Below, in pieces: positions 46,608-56,082 of a DNA stretch of 64,000 nucleotides. Each line of letters starts with the position of its first letter. Position 1 is the first letter of the stretch. A model generated the notes under the pieces. That model was not told where the DNA came from, did no database searches, and saw only the letters and a list, made by a program, of their open reading frames with translations. The translations under genes and the position numbers were made by a program. The stretch is from an uncultured Prevotellaceae bacterium (GTDB lineage Bacteria; Bacteroidota; Bacteroidia; Bacteroidales; Bacteroidaceae), in contig CACZVX010000004.1 in the NCBI GenBank assembly GCA_902784755.1, positions 1 to 64,000 on the forward strand, given 5' to 3'.

Positions 46608-47684
46608 TTACAATAATCCCTTAGTGCTGGGAAGTTCAAATTTGTAAATATCGCGTTTCACTGCCATTTTCAAAGCACGTGCCAAGGCTTTGAAAATACC
46701 CTCTATCTTGTGATGCTCATTTTCGCCTTTCGCCTTGATATTGAGGTTCATATGAGCCGCATCAGAGAGACTCTTGAAGAAATGGAGGAACATCTCTGTG
46801 GGCATTTCACCAACTTTTTCACGATGGAATTCAGCATCCCAAACAAGCCAGGGACGTCCGCCAAAATCAAGAGCCACCTGACATAGACAGTCGTCCATAG
46901 GCAGACAATAACCGTAACGTTCAATACCACGCTTGTCGCCTAATGCCTTGAGAATACAGTCACCAAGGGCAATAGCCGTATCTTCAATTGTGTGGTGCTC
47001 ATCAACATAAAGGTCACCTTTGGTGTGAATATAGAGGTCTATCATACCATGTTTGCCGATTTGTTCCAGCATGTGGTCGAAGAATCCGAGACCTGTTTCA
47101 ATATCGCATTTACCGGTTCCATCAAGGTTCAGACGAATGTCAATATCCGTTTCCTTCGTTGTACGACGCACTTGAGCCGTGCGTTCACCGGCAAAAAGTA
47201 ACTCCGCAATCTTTGGCCATGTCATTCCCTCTTTACCAAGGATTAAAGCCTTACAACCCAGGTTCTGGGCAAGCTGTTCATCACTTTCGCGGTCTCCAAT
47301 CACATAGCTTCCCGCAATGTCGTAGTCAGGATTGTTGATATACTCTGTCAGCATCCCGATTCCAGGCTTGCGGTTTGGATGTTTGTCCTCAGGAAAATGC
47401 GGATCAATCTTCTGGTCGTCAAAAGTAATACCTTCACCTTCCAGCGTTTGGAGAATGAAATTGTGGACAGGCCAGAAAGTTTCCTCAGGAAAAGAATCCG
47501 TTCCCAATCCGTCCTGATTACTCACCATGACGAAACGGAAATCCAGTTTCTCACGGATAAAAGCCAGGTTGCGTATCATTCCCTTTACGAACTTCAGCTT
47601 CTCGAAAGCATCAATTTGTTCATCGGCAGGTTCTTCGATGAGCGTGCCGTCGCGGTCGATGAAAAGTATCTTTTGCGGTTTCAT
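46608..47684 (-). CDS. hisB: bifunctional histidinol-phosphatase / imidazoleglycerol-phosphate dehydratase
   Basis: A 358-residue fusion carrying two steps of histidine synthesis. The N-terminal HAD phosphatase has [12 protein letters not shown] and a zinc-loop-like region ([17 protein letters not shown]). The dehydratase domain has [29 protein letters not shown], the manganese ligands of HxxH type, and [20 protein letters not shown] start at [13 protein letters not shown] (47684). The frame runs to 47714, but that ATG overlaps the promoter box. No other his gene is nearby. Confidence 0.95.
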   Translation of the reverse strand: MKPQKILFIDRDGTLIEEPADEQIDAFEKLKFVKGMIRNLAFIREKLDFRFVMVSNQDGLGTDSFPEETFWPVHNFILQTLEGEGITFDDQKIDPHFPEDKHPNRKPGIGMLTEYINNPDYDIAGSYVIGDRESDEQLAQNLGCKALILGKEGMTWPKIAELLFAGERTAQVRRTTKETDIDIRLNLDGTGKCDIETGLGFFDHMLEQIGKHGMIDLYIHTKGDLYVDEHHTIEDTAIALGDCILKALGDKRGIERYGYCLPMDDCLCQVALDFGGRPWLVWDAEFHREKVGEMPTEMFLHFFKSLSDAAHMNLNIKAKGENEHHKIEGIFKALARALKMAVKRDIYKFELPSTKGLL

Positions 47685-47711
47685 TGTATGAATCATTTTG
47701 CAATCTGTGTG

Positions 47712-47719
47712 CAAAGATA
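47712..47719 (-). promoter_or_regulatory. -7 element of hisB
   Basis: TATCTTTG on the minus strand lies 27 bp before the chosen ATG at 47684. It overlaps the upstream ATG at 47714 and so favours the shorter protein. Confidence 0.65.
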
Positions 47720-47771
47720 CGTATTTTTATTTTTTTAATCCTTTAATTCTTCATATTTTTGTTTTTTGCTG

Positions 47772-47779
47772 TATCTTTG
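47772..47779 (+). promoter_or_regulatory. -7 element of the 47.8-51.7 kb gene unit
   Basis: TATCTTTG matches TAnnTTTG and lies 20 bp before the ATG at 47800. It falls inside the longer open frame from 47698. Confidence 0.6.
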
Positions 47780-47799
47780 TAGAAAAATATAATTATACG

Positions 47800-48738
47800 A
47801 TGGAAAGTATTATTCACGAGGAATTGCATAAGAATAGGGGATTGGGAGCAACACTGAAAGTGGCTTACTCCGTTTATCTGACTCATTTTCAACGTATTTT
47901 CAAACATATATGGAAGGAAGCTTTGGTCTTTTCGCTTTTAGCTCCTTTTATGTATGTGCTCAATATGTCTGCATGGCAAGTTGCCGGCGGTTTTAGTTGG
48001 TGGTCAATACCTTTTATCCTCCTTACTATTGTAGCGGAGATTATGCTTTGGGTTCGTATTGCCCAGCTTATCAATGATGAAAGTTGGAAGTGGAATTTGA
48101 AGCGTGTCTTGAAACTGTTCATATGGATTTTTGTTCTGAGTTTTGTCGTAGGTATTATAATCGGATTGGTATGGCTAGGTGCCTTCTTCGCATTCGATCC
48201 TCGGCAGAAAGGTGCACCTGTAGATGCTCAGTTGACCATGGAACAGATTTCATTGGCTTCGCTGAAGATTATTGCTGTTGTTGGTTTGGTGTCATTGGTG
48301 TTGACGTTGTTGCTTTTACCATATATATATGTATTCACCAAATATGTTGCAGATGCGAAATCAACGTTCAAAAATCTGGTTGTAAAAGGCTTCCGGGTTG
48401 GTATGCGCCGATGGGGCTACATCTTCGCAACGATGCTTCTTCTAACCTTGATTATAACCTTGATTTCAGTAGTGGTTTGCCTGCCCATGATTGTCATTGT
48501 GATGGCTTCGGTTCTTTCATTGAACGGAGTTGCCATGGGTGACCCATCGGGACTTCCGTCATCGTTCCCCTGGCTGGTGTATGCCGTCTTTGCGGCAACC
48601 TATTTTGTGCTGACTTTTGTGATTGTATATGTTGTTTTCGTTTGCTATTATATGTATGGCACAATTGAAACACGTGAGGAAGAGCGTAAGGCTGCACACG
48701 AAATAAGTAAGGTTAAGTTAACGGAAGGAGAATTATGA
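47800..48738 (+). CDS. multi-pass membrane protein, unknown
   Basis: A 312-residue inner-membrane protein with six likely helices: LVFSLLAPFMYVLNM, FILLTIVAEIMLWVRIAQL, IFVLSFVVGIIIGLVWLGAF, IIAVVGLVSLVLTLLLLPY, FATMLLLTLIITLISVVVCL and VFAATYFVLTFVIVYVVFVC. The start MESIIHEELHKNRG at 47800 follows a promoter box; the frame is open from 47698. I do not recognise the family. The charged tail EEERKAAHEISKVKLTEGEL faces the cytoplasm. It overlaps the Gfo/Idh/MocA gene by 4 bp (ATGA), so the two are translated together. Confidence 0.75.
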   Translation: MESIIHEELHKNRGLGATLKVAYSVYLTHFQRIFKHIWKEALVFSLLAPFMYVLNMSAWQVAGGFSWWSIPFILLTIVAEIMLWVRIAQLINDESWKWNLKRVLKLFIWIFVLSFVVGIIIGLVWLGAFFAFDPRQKGAPVDAQLTMEQISLASLKIIAVVGLVSLVLTLLLLPYIYVFTKYVADAKSTFKNLVVKGFRVGMRRWGYIFATMLLLTLIITLISVVVCLPMIVIVMASVLSLNGVAMGDPSGLPSSFPWLVYAVFAATYFVLTFVIVYVVFVCYYMYGTIETREEERKAAHEISKVKLTEGEL

Positions 48739-49718
48739 AAGAGATTCATTGGGGATTCATCGGTTGCGGTGAAGTGACAGAAAAGAAGTCAGGACCTGCT
48801 TTCAATGAAGTTGAGGGTTCGAGAGTTGTAGCCGTGATGAGCCGTTCGGAAAATAGGGCGCGATCTTATGCAGAGCGTCATCATGTACCAAAATGGTACA
48901 CAGATGCTCAGGAAATTATTAACGATCCAGATATCAATGCGGTCTATGTAGCCACCCCACCTTCATCCCATGCCACTTACGCTATCATGGCGATGCATGC
49001 GGGCAAGCCTGTGTATGTGGAAAAACCATTGGCAAGCAGCTATGATGAGTGTGCGCGCATCAATAGAGTGAGTGAATTGACAGGCGTGCCTTGTTATGTG
49101 GCCTATTATCGTCGCTATCTGCCATATTTCCAGCGTGTGAAAAGTATCATATTAAATGGTGTTATCGGCAAGATAACGAATGTACAGATTCGCCTTTCTG
49201 TTCCTCCACGCGATCTCGACTATTCCTCACGTGAGAATCTGCCTTGGCGTCTGCAGCCTGAGATTGCCGGCGGTGGCTATTTCTATGATCTGGCTCCTCA
49301 TCAGCTGGATTTGCTGCAGGATATTTTTGGCGTTATTACGGAAGCTTCAGGCATCAGTACGAATCGTGGCGGATTCTATGGAGCAGAAGATAGTATAAGT
49401 GCATGTTTCATGTTTGAAAACGGAGTTCCTGGTTCTGGCTCATGGTGTTTTGTGGGACACCAGTCTGCTGAAGAGGATTGCATTGAAGTGATTGGAACAG
49501 AGGGTATGCTTAGTTTCTCGGTTTTTAATTTTGACCCGATTCAACTGGTTACTAGTGAAGGGACTTCGAGTATTACCGTTCCTAATCCTCCTTATGTGCA
49601 ACTGCCTATAATAACGAGTGTCATTCGTGATTTGCAAGGCCTTGATATATGCACTTCAACAAGCTTTTCTGCTACGCCCGTCAATTGGGTGTTGGACCGT
49701 ATTCTTGGAAAATTCTAA
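48735..49718 (+). CDS. Gfo/Idh/MocA family oxidoreductase
   Basis: A 327-residue NAD(P)-dependent oxidoreductase. The Rossmann start is WGFIGCGEVTEKKSGPAF, the catalytic-lysine motif is EKPLASSYDECARI, and the C-terminal domain includes GGGYFYDLAPHQLDLLQDIFG, with an aspartate and a histidine of the active-site type. The family acts on sugars, inositols and related compounds; the substrate is unknown. It overlaps the preceding membrane protein by 4 bp and is followed 7 bp later by a DUF4421 gene. Confidence 0.9.
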   Translation: MKEIHWGFIGCGEVTEKKSGPAFNEVEGSRVVAVMSRSENRARSYAERHHVPKWYTDAQEIINDPDINAVYVATPPSSHATYAIMAMHAGKPVYVEKPLASSYDECARINRVSELTGVPCYVAYYRRYLPYFQRVKSIILNGVIGKITNVQIRLSVPPRDLDYSSRENLPWRLQPEIAGGGYFYDLAPHQLDLLQDIFGVITEASGISTNRGGFYGAEDSISACFMFENGVPGSGSWCFVGHQSAEEDCIEVIGTEGMLSFSVFNFDPIQLVTSEGTSSITVPNPPYVQLPIITSVIRDLQGLDICTSTSFSATPVNWVLDRILGKF

Positions 49719-49725
49719 ACGAGTT

Positions 49726-50859
49726 GTGAGACAAGTCATTTTCTGTATCCTTCTGTTTTTAGCTTCATCCATGACATGTCTGGGTGAAACGTTTGTCGGC
49801 ACCCAATTGTATGATGATGCTTCAATGGACAGTGTGGCCGTTAAGAAACCGACTTTCTTGCAGAGGCTGAACAAAAAATTGGACGTCATCTTACGTTCCT
49901 TTAGTAAGAAAGACACCAATTACATTGAGCCACAGCAGTATGACTTTACGGCAATGGTGCAACATACTCAAGTGTATCAATATACAAATGTGGTGATGCA
50001 GTCTGGTGACAGATTGACACTTTCTCCCGATGTGGTTTTTAAAGTAGGCCCTTATTTCGGGTGGAAATGGCTCTTTCTGGGAACAACTGTCGATGTGAAG
50101 AGTCTTTTTAAATCAACCAACGGAACCTATATTGACCTGAGTTTATATAGCAATCAAATAGGACTCGACATCTATTATATTGATAATGGTAGTAACTTTA
50201 AGATCAGGCACTTGAAACTGAAAGACCAAAAGATTGATACCTCGCCATTGAATGGTCAGCCTCTTTCAGCACTTTCAGAACACACGGGTGGTTTCAACAT
50301 TTACTATATTCTGAATCATCATAAGTTTTCCTATCCTGCGGCTTTCAGCCAAAGCACGCGGCAAAAGCGAAGTGCGGCATCAGCAATGGCTGGTATTGGC
50401 TATTCTCATCACAAATTCAATATAGACTATCTGGATTTCATCACTCAGATTAGTGAAAGTGTTAGTGGTATTGAGGAGGGATTATCTGATGGAGCCCAGT
50501 TGAGTGGAGTGCATTATCGTTCCTTTACGCTATCGGGTGGCTGGGGATATAATCATGTCTTTAATCCTTGTCTGCTTTTGGGAATGAGCCTAATGGGAGG
50601 CCTTTCGTATAATGTGACCGAATCAAAGTATCGGGAAGGGTTTTATAATGTGATGAAAAACATTTCTTTGGGGAATATCACATTCGATGTAACTGTTCGT
50701 TTAGGATTGGTTTACAACACCTCAAAGTGGTTTACAGGTCTTAGTGCTATCATGCACAACTATAATTATAAGACAAAATATTTCCGCACGAATAATTTCT
50801 ATGGTACGCTGAATATTTATGGCGGTTTTTATTTCGACATTAAAAAGAAAAAGAGATGA
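49726..50859 (+). CDS. DUF4421 family outer-membrane-type protein, GTG start
   Basis: About 377 residues. No ATG suits the signal peptide: the frame's first ATG (49618) is deep inside the previous gene. The GTG at 49726 gives a signal sequence (V)RQVIFCILLFLASSMTCLGE, so I take it as the start. The body has alternating beta-type strands (VVFKVGPYFGWKWLFLGTTVD, YSNQIGLDIYYIDNG, SFTLSGGWGYNHVFNPCLLLG) and a C-terminal aromatic strand, consistent with a small outer-membrane barrel, and fits my memory of DUF4421. Function is unknown. It overlaps the DUF1460 gene by 4 bp. Confidence 0.75.
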   Translation: MRQVIFCILLFLASSMTCLGETFVGTQLYDDASMDSVAVKKPTFLQRLNKKLDVILRSFSKKDTNYIEPQQYDFTAMVQHTQVYQYTNVVMQSGDRLTLSPDVVFKVGPYFGWKWLFLGTTVDVKSLFKSTNGTYIDLSLYSNQIGLDIYYIDNGSNFKIRHLKLKDQKIDTSPLNGQPLSALSEHTGGFNIYYILNHHKFSYPAAFSQSTRQKRSAASAMAGIGYSHHKFNIDYLDFITQISESVSGIEEGLSDGAQLSGVHYRSFTLSGGWGYNHVFNPCLLLGMSLMGGLSYNVTESKYREGFYNVMKNISLGNITFDVTVRLGLVYNTSKWFTGLSAIMHNYNYKTKYFRTNNFYGTLNIYGGFYFDIKKKKR

Positions 50860-51707
50860 GACTTTTTATTATCATAGTTTGTTTGTTTGCCTGCATAACT
50901 TCATTTGCAAAGAAGCCTCAATATCAGCAAGAGGATTCCATCCGAGTCATGCAGATTCTGAATGACGCCAGTAAGCAACGCGCAGGCACGAACCTTATAT
51001 TATATATTGCCCGTCAGTTTAAGAATATTCCTTATGTAAGTCATACGCTTGAACCTAACGATGATGAACGACTCATCGTAAACCTCCGGCAGCTCGACTG
51101 TACGACTTTTGTGGAGACTGTATTGGCGCTCTACCGTTGCGTGAAAGCAGGGAAACTCACTTTCGAAGACTATTGCCAACAGCTCCAGCTCATCCGTTAT
51201 GAGGGTGGGGAAGAGCCGCATTATACTCGGAGATTACACTATTTCACTTCATGGATAGAAGACAATAAGAAACTGGGAATCTGTGAGGAATTACAAAAGC
51301 CCAATCCACCATTTACTGCCTTGCAAAAAGTAAGTGTAAACTGGATGACCACTCATGTGAAGAATTACAGGATGCTGGCAAATCGCCCAGATTGGGTTCC
51401 TGCCATTAGGGAAATGGAGAAGAAAATAGAAGGCAAGCGTTATCGTTACATTCCGCAAGTTCATGTGAAGAACTCTAATATTTTGCGTAATACAGTTAAA
51501 GACGGAGATATCATCGTAATCATTACAAACAAGAAAGGACTTGATACACAACATCTGGGTTTTGCTTCATGGCATAAAGATGGCTTACATTTGCTCAATG
51601 CTTCTAGTATTCATAAGAAAGTAATAGAGGAACCGATGACACTTAGGCAGTATCTTTACAAACATTCTACAATGCCTGGCATTAGAATAGTTCGCGTTAA
51701 GAACTAA
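50856..51707 (+). CDS. DUF1460 family secreted amidase-like protein
   Basis: A 283-residue protein with signal peptide MRLFIIIVCLFACITSFAK. It has the NlpC/P60-like catalytic pair, the cysteine in QLDCTTFVETVLALYRC and the histidine in DTQHLGFASW, as expected for the DUF1460 N-acetylmuramoyl-L-alanine amidase-like family. It would cut peptidoglycan-type amide bonds in the periplasm; the exact bond is not known. Its ATG overlaps the DUF4421 stop by 4 bp, so the two are translated as a pair. A terminator shared with rpsA follows. Confidence 0.8.
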   Translation: MRLFIIIVCLFACITSFAKKPQYQQEDSIRVMQILNDASKQRAGTNLILYIARQFKNIPYVSHTLEPNDDERLIVNLRQLDCTTFVETVLALYRCVKAGKLTFEDYCQQLQLIRYEGGEEPHYTRRLHYFTSWIEDNKKLGICEELQKPNPPFTALQKVSVNWMTTHVKNYRMLANRPDWVPAIREMEKKIEGKRYRYIPQVHVKNSNILRNTVKDGDIIVIITNKKGLDTQHLGFASWHKDGLHLLNASSIHKKVIEEPMTLRQYLYKHSTMPGIRIVRVKN

Positions 51708-51713
51708 ATAAAA

Positions 51714-51744
51714 AATCCCGCGATTCATATTGAACCACGGGATT
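51714..51744. terminator. bidirectional terminator between the DUF1460 gene and rpsA
   Basis: AATCCCG at 51714-51720 pairs with CGGGATT at 51738-51744, with A-rich sequence before and TCTTTGTTATTT after. It lies between two convergent genes and can end transcripts from both sides. Confidence 0.75.
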
Positions 51745-51765
51745 CTTTGTTATTTCAAGAGTGGA

Positions 51766-53538
51766 TTACTCACCCTTTTCAAGTTTAGCCTTCAGCTCTG
51801 CAAGTGCATCGAGGTCACCGAGAGTAGTACCAGCAGCCACGTTGGTGATTGCAGGAGCTTCTTCTTTCTTCGGAGCGCGCTTGCGTGCGGCCTTCTTGGC
51901 CTCTTCCTTAGCCTCTTCAAAGGTGCGGCTGTGAGAGAGGATAATACGCTTGGTTTCCTTAACAAACTCGATAACCTTGAATTCGAGTTCCTCACCCAGC
52001 TGAGCCTGTGTTCCGTCTTCCTTAACGAGATGTTTAGGAGTAGCGAAACCTTCACCGCCCTCGTTGAGAGCAATAACAGCACCCTTGTCCATCATCTCGG
52101 TAATCTTACCTTTGTGAACGCTACCTGGTGTGTAGAGAGTCTCATAAGTATCCCAAGGATTGTCTTCAAGCTGCTTGTGTCCAAGGCTCAGACGGCGATT
52201 CTCCTTGTCGATTTCAAGCACTACAACATCAATAACTTCGCCAACCTGTGTGAACTCAGAAGGATGCTTAACTTTCTTAGTCCAAGAGAGGTCGCTGATG
52301 TGAATCAGACCGTCAACACCTTCCTCGAGTTCAACGAAAATACCGAAGTTGGTGAAGTTGCGAACCTTAGCGGTGTGCTTGCTGCCAACAGGATACTTAA
52401 CCTCGATGGTCTCCCAGGGGTCTTCTTTCAGCTGCTTGATACCCAGGCTCATCTTACGCTCGTCGCGATCGAGAGTCAGAATGACAGCTTCTACCTCATC
52501 ACCAACGTGCATGAACTCCTGAGCGGAACGCAGGTGCTGGCTCCATGACATCTCAGAAACGTGGATCAGGCCTTCAACACCCGGAGCAATCTCAACGAAT
52601 GCACCGTAGTCAGCGATGACAACAACCTTACCCTTAACGTGGTCACCAACCTTGAGTTCAGCATCAAGAGCATCCCAAGGATGAGGAGTGAGTTGCTTCA
52701 GACCAAGGGCAATGCGCTTCTTCTCATCGTCAAAGTCGAGAATAACCACATTGATCTTCTGGTCGAGGGCTACAACCTCATGAGGATCGCTTACGCGGCC
52801 CCAAGAAAGATCGGTGATGTGGATGAGTCCGTCAACACCGCCGAGGTCAACGAATACACCGTAAGAAGTGATGTTCTTGACGGTACCTTCAAGAATCTGG
52901 CCCTTTTCAAGCTTGCCAATGATTTCCTTTTTCTGCTGTTCCAGTTCAGCCTCAATAAGAGCCTTGTGAGAAACAACTACATTACGGAATTCCTGATTAA
53001 TCTTAACCACCTTGAACTCCATGGTCTTACCTACGAATACATCGTAGTCGCGTATGGGATGAACGTCAATCTGGCTACCTGGCAAGAAAGCCTCGATGCC
53101 GAATACATCAACAATCATACCACCCTTAGTGCGGCACTTGATGTAACCCTGGATAACTTCTTCGTTCTCCAGAGCAGCATTAACGCGCTCCCAACTCTTA
53201 GAGAGACGTGCCTTCTTGTGTGAGAGCAGCAGCTGGCCTTTCTTGTCCTCCTGGTTCTCCACATAAACCTCAACGATGTCACCAACCTTCAGGTCGGGAT
53301 TGTAACGGAACTCAGAAGCGGGGATAATACCGTCGCTTTTGTAGCCGATGTTCACAATAACCTCTTTCTTGTCAACAGAGATTACCTTACCATCCACCAC
53401 TTGATGCTCACTAACCTTGTTCAAGGTCTCATCGTAAGCTTTGGTGAGTTCATCCTTGCTGATGTTCACTGCAGAACCATTCTCAAACTGTTCCCAGTCG
53501 AATTCAGCCAGTGGCTGTACGTTCTTAAAATCTGACAT
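51766..53538 (-). CDS. rpsA: 30S ribosomal protein S1
   Basis: A 590-residue ribosomal protein with six S1 RNA-binding domains. The first two are diverged (KVISVDKKEVIVNIGYKSDG, GYIKCRTKGGMIVDVFG). The next four are clear (TSYGVFVDLGGVDGLIHITDLSW, ADYGAFVEIAPGVEGLIHVSEMSW, TNFGIFVELEEGVDGLIHISDLSW, and a diverged sixth). The C-terminal tail is Lys/Ala/Glu-rich. S1 helps mRNA bind to the 30S subunit. It has its own promoter and a leader of about 90 nt with a short hairpin near the start codon. Confidence 0.96.
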   Translation of the reverse strand: MSDFKNVQPLAEFDWEQFENGSAVNISKDELTKAYDETLNKVSEHQVVDGKVISVDKKEVIVNIGYKSDGIIPASEFRYNPDLKVGDIVEVYVENQEDKKGQLLLSHKKARLSKSWERVNAALENEEVIQGYIKCRTKGGMIVDVFGIEAFLPGSQIDVHPIRDYDVFVGKTMEFKVVKINQEFRNVVVSHKALIEAELEQQKKEIIGKLEKGQILEGTVKNITSYGVFVDLGGVDGLIHITDLSWGRVSDPHEVVALDQKINVVILDFDDEKKRIALGLKQLTPHPWDALDAELKVGDHVKGKVVVIADYGAFVEIAPGVEGLIHVSEMSWSQHLRSAQEFMHVGDEVEAVILTLDRDERKMSLGIKQLKEDPWETIEVKYPVGSKHTAKVRNFTNFGIFVELEEGVDGLIHISDLSWTKKVKHPSEFTQVGEVIDVVVLEIDKENRRLSLGHKQLEDNPWDTYETLYTPGSVHKGKITEMMDKGAVIALNEGGEGFATPKHLVKEDGTQAQLGEELEFKVIEFVKETKRIILSHSRTFEEAKEEAKKAARKRAPKKEEAPAITNVAAGTTLGDLDALAELKAKLEKGE

Positions 53539-53557
53539 AAAATTAATAATACTTTTT

Positions 53558-53570
53558 GGTACTCAGTACC
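53558..53570 (-). promoter_or_regulatory. short hairpin in the rpsA leader
   Basis: GGTAC-TCA-GTACC is a perfect 5-bp stem with a 3-nt loop, 20 bp upstream of the rpsA ATG, flanked by A/T-rich sequence. In the mRNA it overlaps the purine run AAAGGG. It is a candidate for autogenous control of S1, by inference. Confidence 0.4.
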
Positions 53571-53636
53571 CTTTAAAAATTAAACATGTGAATAAACTCT
53601 GCTCCTTACGCACGCACAGGTACGCGAAAAGCGGTG

Positions 53637-53644
53637 CAAAGGTA
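53637..53644 (-). promoter_or_regulatory. -7 element of rpsA
   Basis: TACCTTTG on the minus strand matches TAnnTTTG and lies 98 bp before the rpsA ATG, giving a leader of about 94 nt. Confidence 0.6.
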
Positions 53645-53711
53645 CTGCTTTTTATCCGTTCTGCCAAATATTTTTCACTATTTCTTATTTAAAAAGGTGA
53701 AAGTCAGTGAT

Positions 53712-54680
53712 TTACTCCTTATAAATTAGTCTCATAATCCGATTCAACCAACCAAAAGTAAAACGGAACCATCGGTAGCTGCTCACTTCCTTACCTCCAA
53801 ACTTAAGGATGAAATCACGATATTGGCTTTTTTTAAATGGCAGGCCAACATCCATAAAGTAGATATGACGGAAATGACGTTCGTAGGAATCATTGATGGC
53901 CCCCCATACCGTAGCAGTCGCAGGGAAGAGCAGGGGATGACTCTTGCGCTTGGAAGCTAAATACCACAAATAGGCATTGTTGTTAGAATAAATGCAAGCG
54001 CAACCTCCAATGATTTTCCCATGCCATTGGGTTACGAATAAGCGGCAGTTTTCACTCTGTCCCATTTCCCAAAACTGGCGTTCTGGAAGTAAATACCGTC
54101 GTATCTTTAAGGAAGGGAATCGGTTCAGCATACGGTAAAATGAGCGGAATTCATCGTAATTTTCCACTTGCTTGAATTCAACTTCCTGTTCTATTTGTTT
54201 GTTGATACGCTCTGTCATTTTCTCATCGAGTCTTTCACTCGGTGGCATGGAATGGAGAGAATTGTGAACTTCCATCCAATGTACAGGGAAATAACCCTCC
54301 TTACGGAAATGCTTGTAGCCAAACATTTTCTGAGAAATGTCACTAAATTCTATGTTCAGACAAAGCTTTTTCTTTAATTTCAGTGTGATGGCGGACAACA
54401 TCAATTGAAAGACTTTTTCTTTGTTGATATCAGCATCATATTCGCCTTCACCATAAATTCGGCCTTGAGTAAACAAATAAGGGGGAATGAGTGAACCGCG
54501 TCGGCGTAAAGTAGCCAACATATGTGCAACCACCCGACCATTATCTTCGGCAACGACCATAAAAGGTACCTGCCCTGAAACTTTTTCACTGATTCGAAAA
54601 AGTTCCGGACTATGGAAGAAATTCTGACAATTCATGGGTGGCAGATCTTCACTACGAGTTATGATACGAACATTTATCAC
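53712..54680 (-). CDS. GNAT/FemAB-like acyltransferase, predicted
   Basis: A 322-residue protein without signal or membrane segments. It resembles the BioF2/FemAB-like branch of the GNAT fold: an N-terminal half with PFMVVAEDNGRVVAHMLATL, and a C-terminal half with FVTQWHGKIIGGCACIYSNNNAYLWYLAS and YFMDVGLPFKKSQYRDFILKFGG. Members transfer amino acids or acyl groups, often in cell-wall or exopolysaccharide synthesis. The substrate is unknown. It is divergent from the nitroreductase gene and ends 174 bp upstream of rpsA's start. Confidence 0.65.
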   Translation of the reverse strand: MINVRIITRSEDLPPMNCQNFFHSPELFRISEKVSGQVPFMVVAEDNGRVVAHMLATLRRRGSLIPPYLFTQGRIYGEGEYDADINKEKVFQLMLSAITLKLKKKLCLNIEFSDISQKMFGYKHFRKEGYFPVHWMEVHNSLHSMPPSERLDEKMTERINKQIEQEVEFKQVENYDEFRSFYRMLNRFPSLKIRRYLLPERQFWEMGQSENCRLFVTQWHGKIIGGCACIYSNNNAYLWYLASKRKSHPLLFPATATVWGAINDSYERHFRHIYFMDVGLPFKKSQYRDFILKFGGKEVSSYRWFRFTFGWLNRIMRLIYKE

Positions 54681-54719
54681 AGTGCGAAAGTAATAAATCT
54701 TTTTAAAATCTGCAACATC

Positions 54720-54752
54720 TTTGCACTTTTTAAGTGAAATTGATTACCTTTG
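54720..54752 (+). promoter_or_regulatory. consensus promoter of the nitroreductase gene
   Basis: TTTG at 54720-54723 is followed after 21 bp by TACCTTTG at 54745-54752. The ATG at 54774 is 21 bp further on. It probably drives the run of genes to maf. Confidence 0.75.
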
Positions 54753-54773
54753 CTTAATAAAGGATTACAATAA

Positions 54774-55313
54774 ATGGAAAAGAACATGAAAAATTTTAAA
54801 GATTTGGCACAGATTCGACGTTCACATCGCAAGTTTACCGATGAAGAAATATCGGCTGAAGATGTCAAATTGATTCTCCGTGCAGCTCTTATGTCACCAA
54901 CTTCTAAAGGACAGCGTAGTTGGGAGTTTGTCGTAACTGATGATAATGTTGACATAGAGAAATTGGCTGATGCCAAGGATATGGGAAGTCAATTCATTAG
55001 CGGAGCCAAGATGGTAGTTGCGGTATTAGGTGATCCCCAGAAAAATGATTGTTGGGTAGAGGACGGCTCTATTGCTGCAATTTCCATGCAATACCAAGCT
55101 GAAGATCTTGGATTAGGTTCATGCTGGGCGCAAATGCGTGGTAGGGGATTGAGTGACGGAACAAGTGCCGATACCGTTATAAGAGGGATTCTCGATATTC
55201 CCGAAAACCTTTCATGCCTATGTCTTCTTGGTTTTGGACATAAGGCAGATGAACGTAAGCCACAAAATGAAGATCGCTTGAAATGGGAACAAGTTCATGT
55301 GGGTAAATATTAA
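54774..55313 (+). CDS. nitroreductase family protein
   Basis: A 179-residue FMN-dependent nitroreductase-fold protein. It opens FKDLAQIRRSHRKFTDEEIS, with the FMN-phosphate arginines, and has the family segments ALMSPTSKGQRSWEFVVT and GSIAAISMQYQAEDLGLGSCW. The C-terminal LLGFGHKADERKPQNEDRL is typical. The physiological substrate is unknown. It has a consensus promoter and is followed 4 bp later by a DUF2520 gene. Confidence 0.9.
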   Translation: MEKNMKNFKDLAQIRRSHRKFTDEEISAEDVKLILRAALMSPTSKGQRSWEFVVTDDNVDIEKLADAKDMGSQFISGAKMVVAVLGDPQKNDCWVEDGSIAAISMQYQAEDLGLGSCWAQMRGRGLSDGTSADTVIRGILDIPENLSCLCLLGFGHKADERKPQNEDRLKWEQVHVGKY

Positions 55314-55317
55314 TAAG

Positions 55318-56082
55318 ATGAAAGTCGCATTAATAGGTGCAGGAAATTTGATGACAAACCTCGGCAAGGCTTTGAAATCTGCTGAGGATGTTGAAATAGT
55401 ACAAGTGTGGAGTAGGACAGAAGCATCTGCCCAGTCTTTAGCCAGCATTTTGAATACAGGATATACAAATGACATTTCATCTGTTCTCGAGGCAGATGTT
55501 TATATCATTGCCGTGAAAGACAATGCACTTGAATCACTTATCCCTCCTCTTGCCGCTAAACATCCCAATTCTGTGTTTTTTCATACTGCGGGATCTATGC
55601 CGATGGATGTATTTGAAAGTTACGCTAAACACTATGGCGTATTCTATCCATTGCAGACTTTTTCCAAAAATAAAGTAGTGAATTTCAAGGAAATACCAAT
55701 CTTTATTGAAGCGAATGACGAGAAGAGTTCAATACTGTTAAAACTACTAGCTAAATCTGTTAGTGATCATATTTACGAACTTTCTTCGGAAAGGAGAAAA
55801 TATCTTCATCTTGCTGCTGTTTTCGCCTGCAATTTTACTAATCATTGTTATGATTTGGCAGCCCATGTTTTAGAACCTAAAGGTATTTCCTTCAGCGTGA
55901 TGCTTCCATTGATTGACGAGACAGCTCGCAAAGTTCATGAGCTCTCTCCTCATGATGCACAAACAGGTCCGGCGGTTCGTTATGATGAAAATGTTATGAA
56001 TCGGCAAATAGCACTTCTTGATGATGAAAATACTAAACAAATTTACAAAATTCTAAGCCAAAGCATCCATGATAAACTATGA
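55318..56082 (+). CDS. Rossmann-like and DUF2520 domain protein
   Basis: A 254-residue protein with an N-terminal NAD(P)-binding Rossmann fold ([19 protein letters not shown]) and a C-terminal helical DUF2520 domain ([49 protein letters not shown] in pieces). It resembles F420 or pyrroline-carboxylate reductase-type dehydrogenases; its own reaction is unknown. I start at MKVALIGAG (55318) rather than the in-frame ATG at 55297 inside the nitroreductase gene. It overlaps the next gene by 14 bp, and the Rossmann-DUF2520, HAD, maf order is commonly seen in Bacteroidetes. Confidence 0.85.
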   Translation: MKVALIGAGNLMTNLGKALKSAEDVEIVQVWSRTEASAQSLASILNTGYTNDISSVLEADVYIIAVKDNALESLIPPLAAKHPNSVFFHTAGSMPMDVFESYAKHYGVFYPLQTFSKNKVVNFKEIPIFIEANDEKSSILLKLLAKSVSDHIYELSSERRKYLHLAAVFACNFTNHCYDLAAHVLEPKGISFSVMLPLIDETARKVHELSPHDAQTGPAVRYDENVMNRQIALLDDENTKQIYKILSQSIHDKL

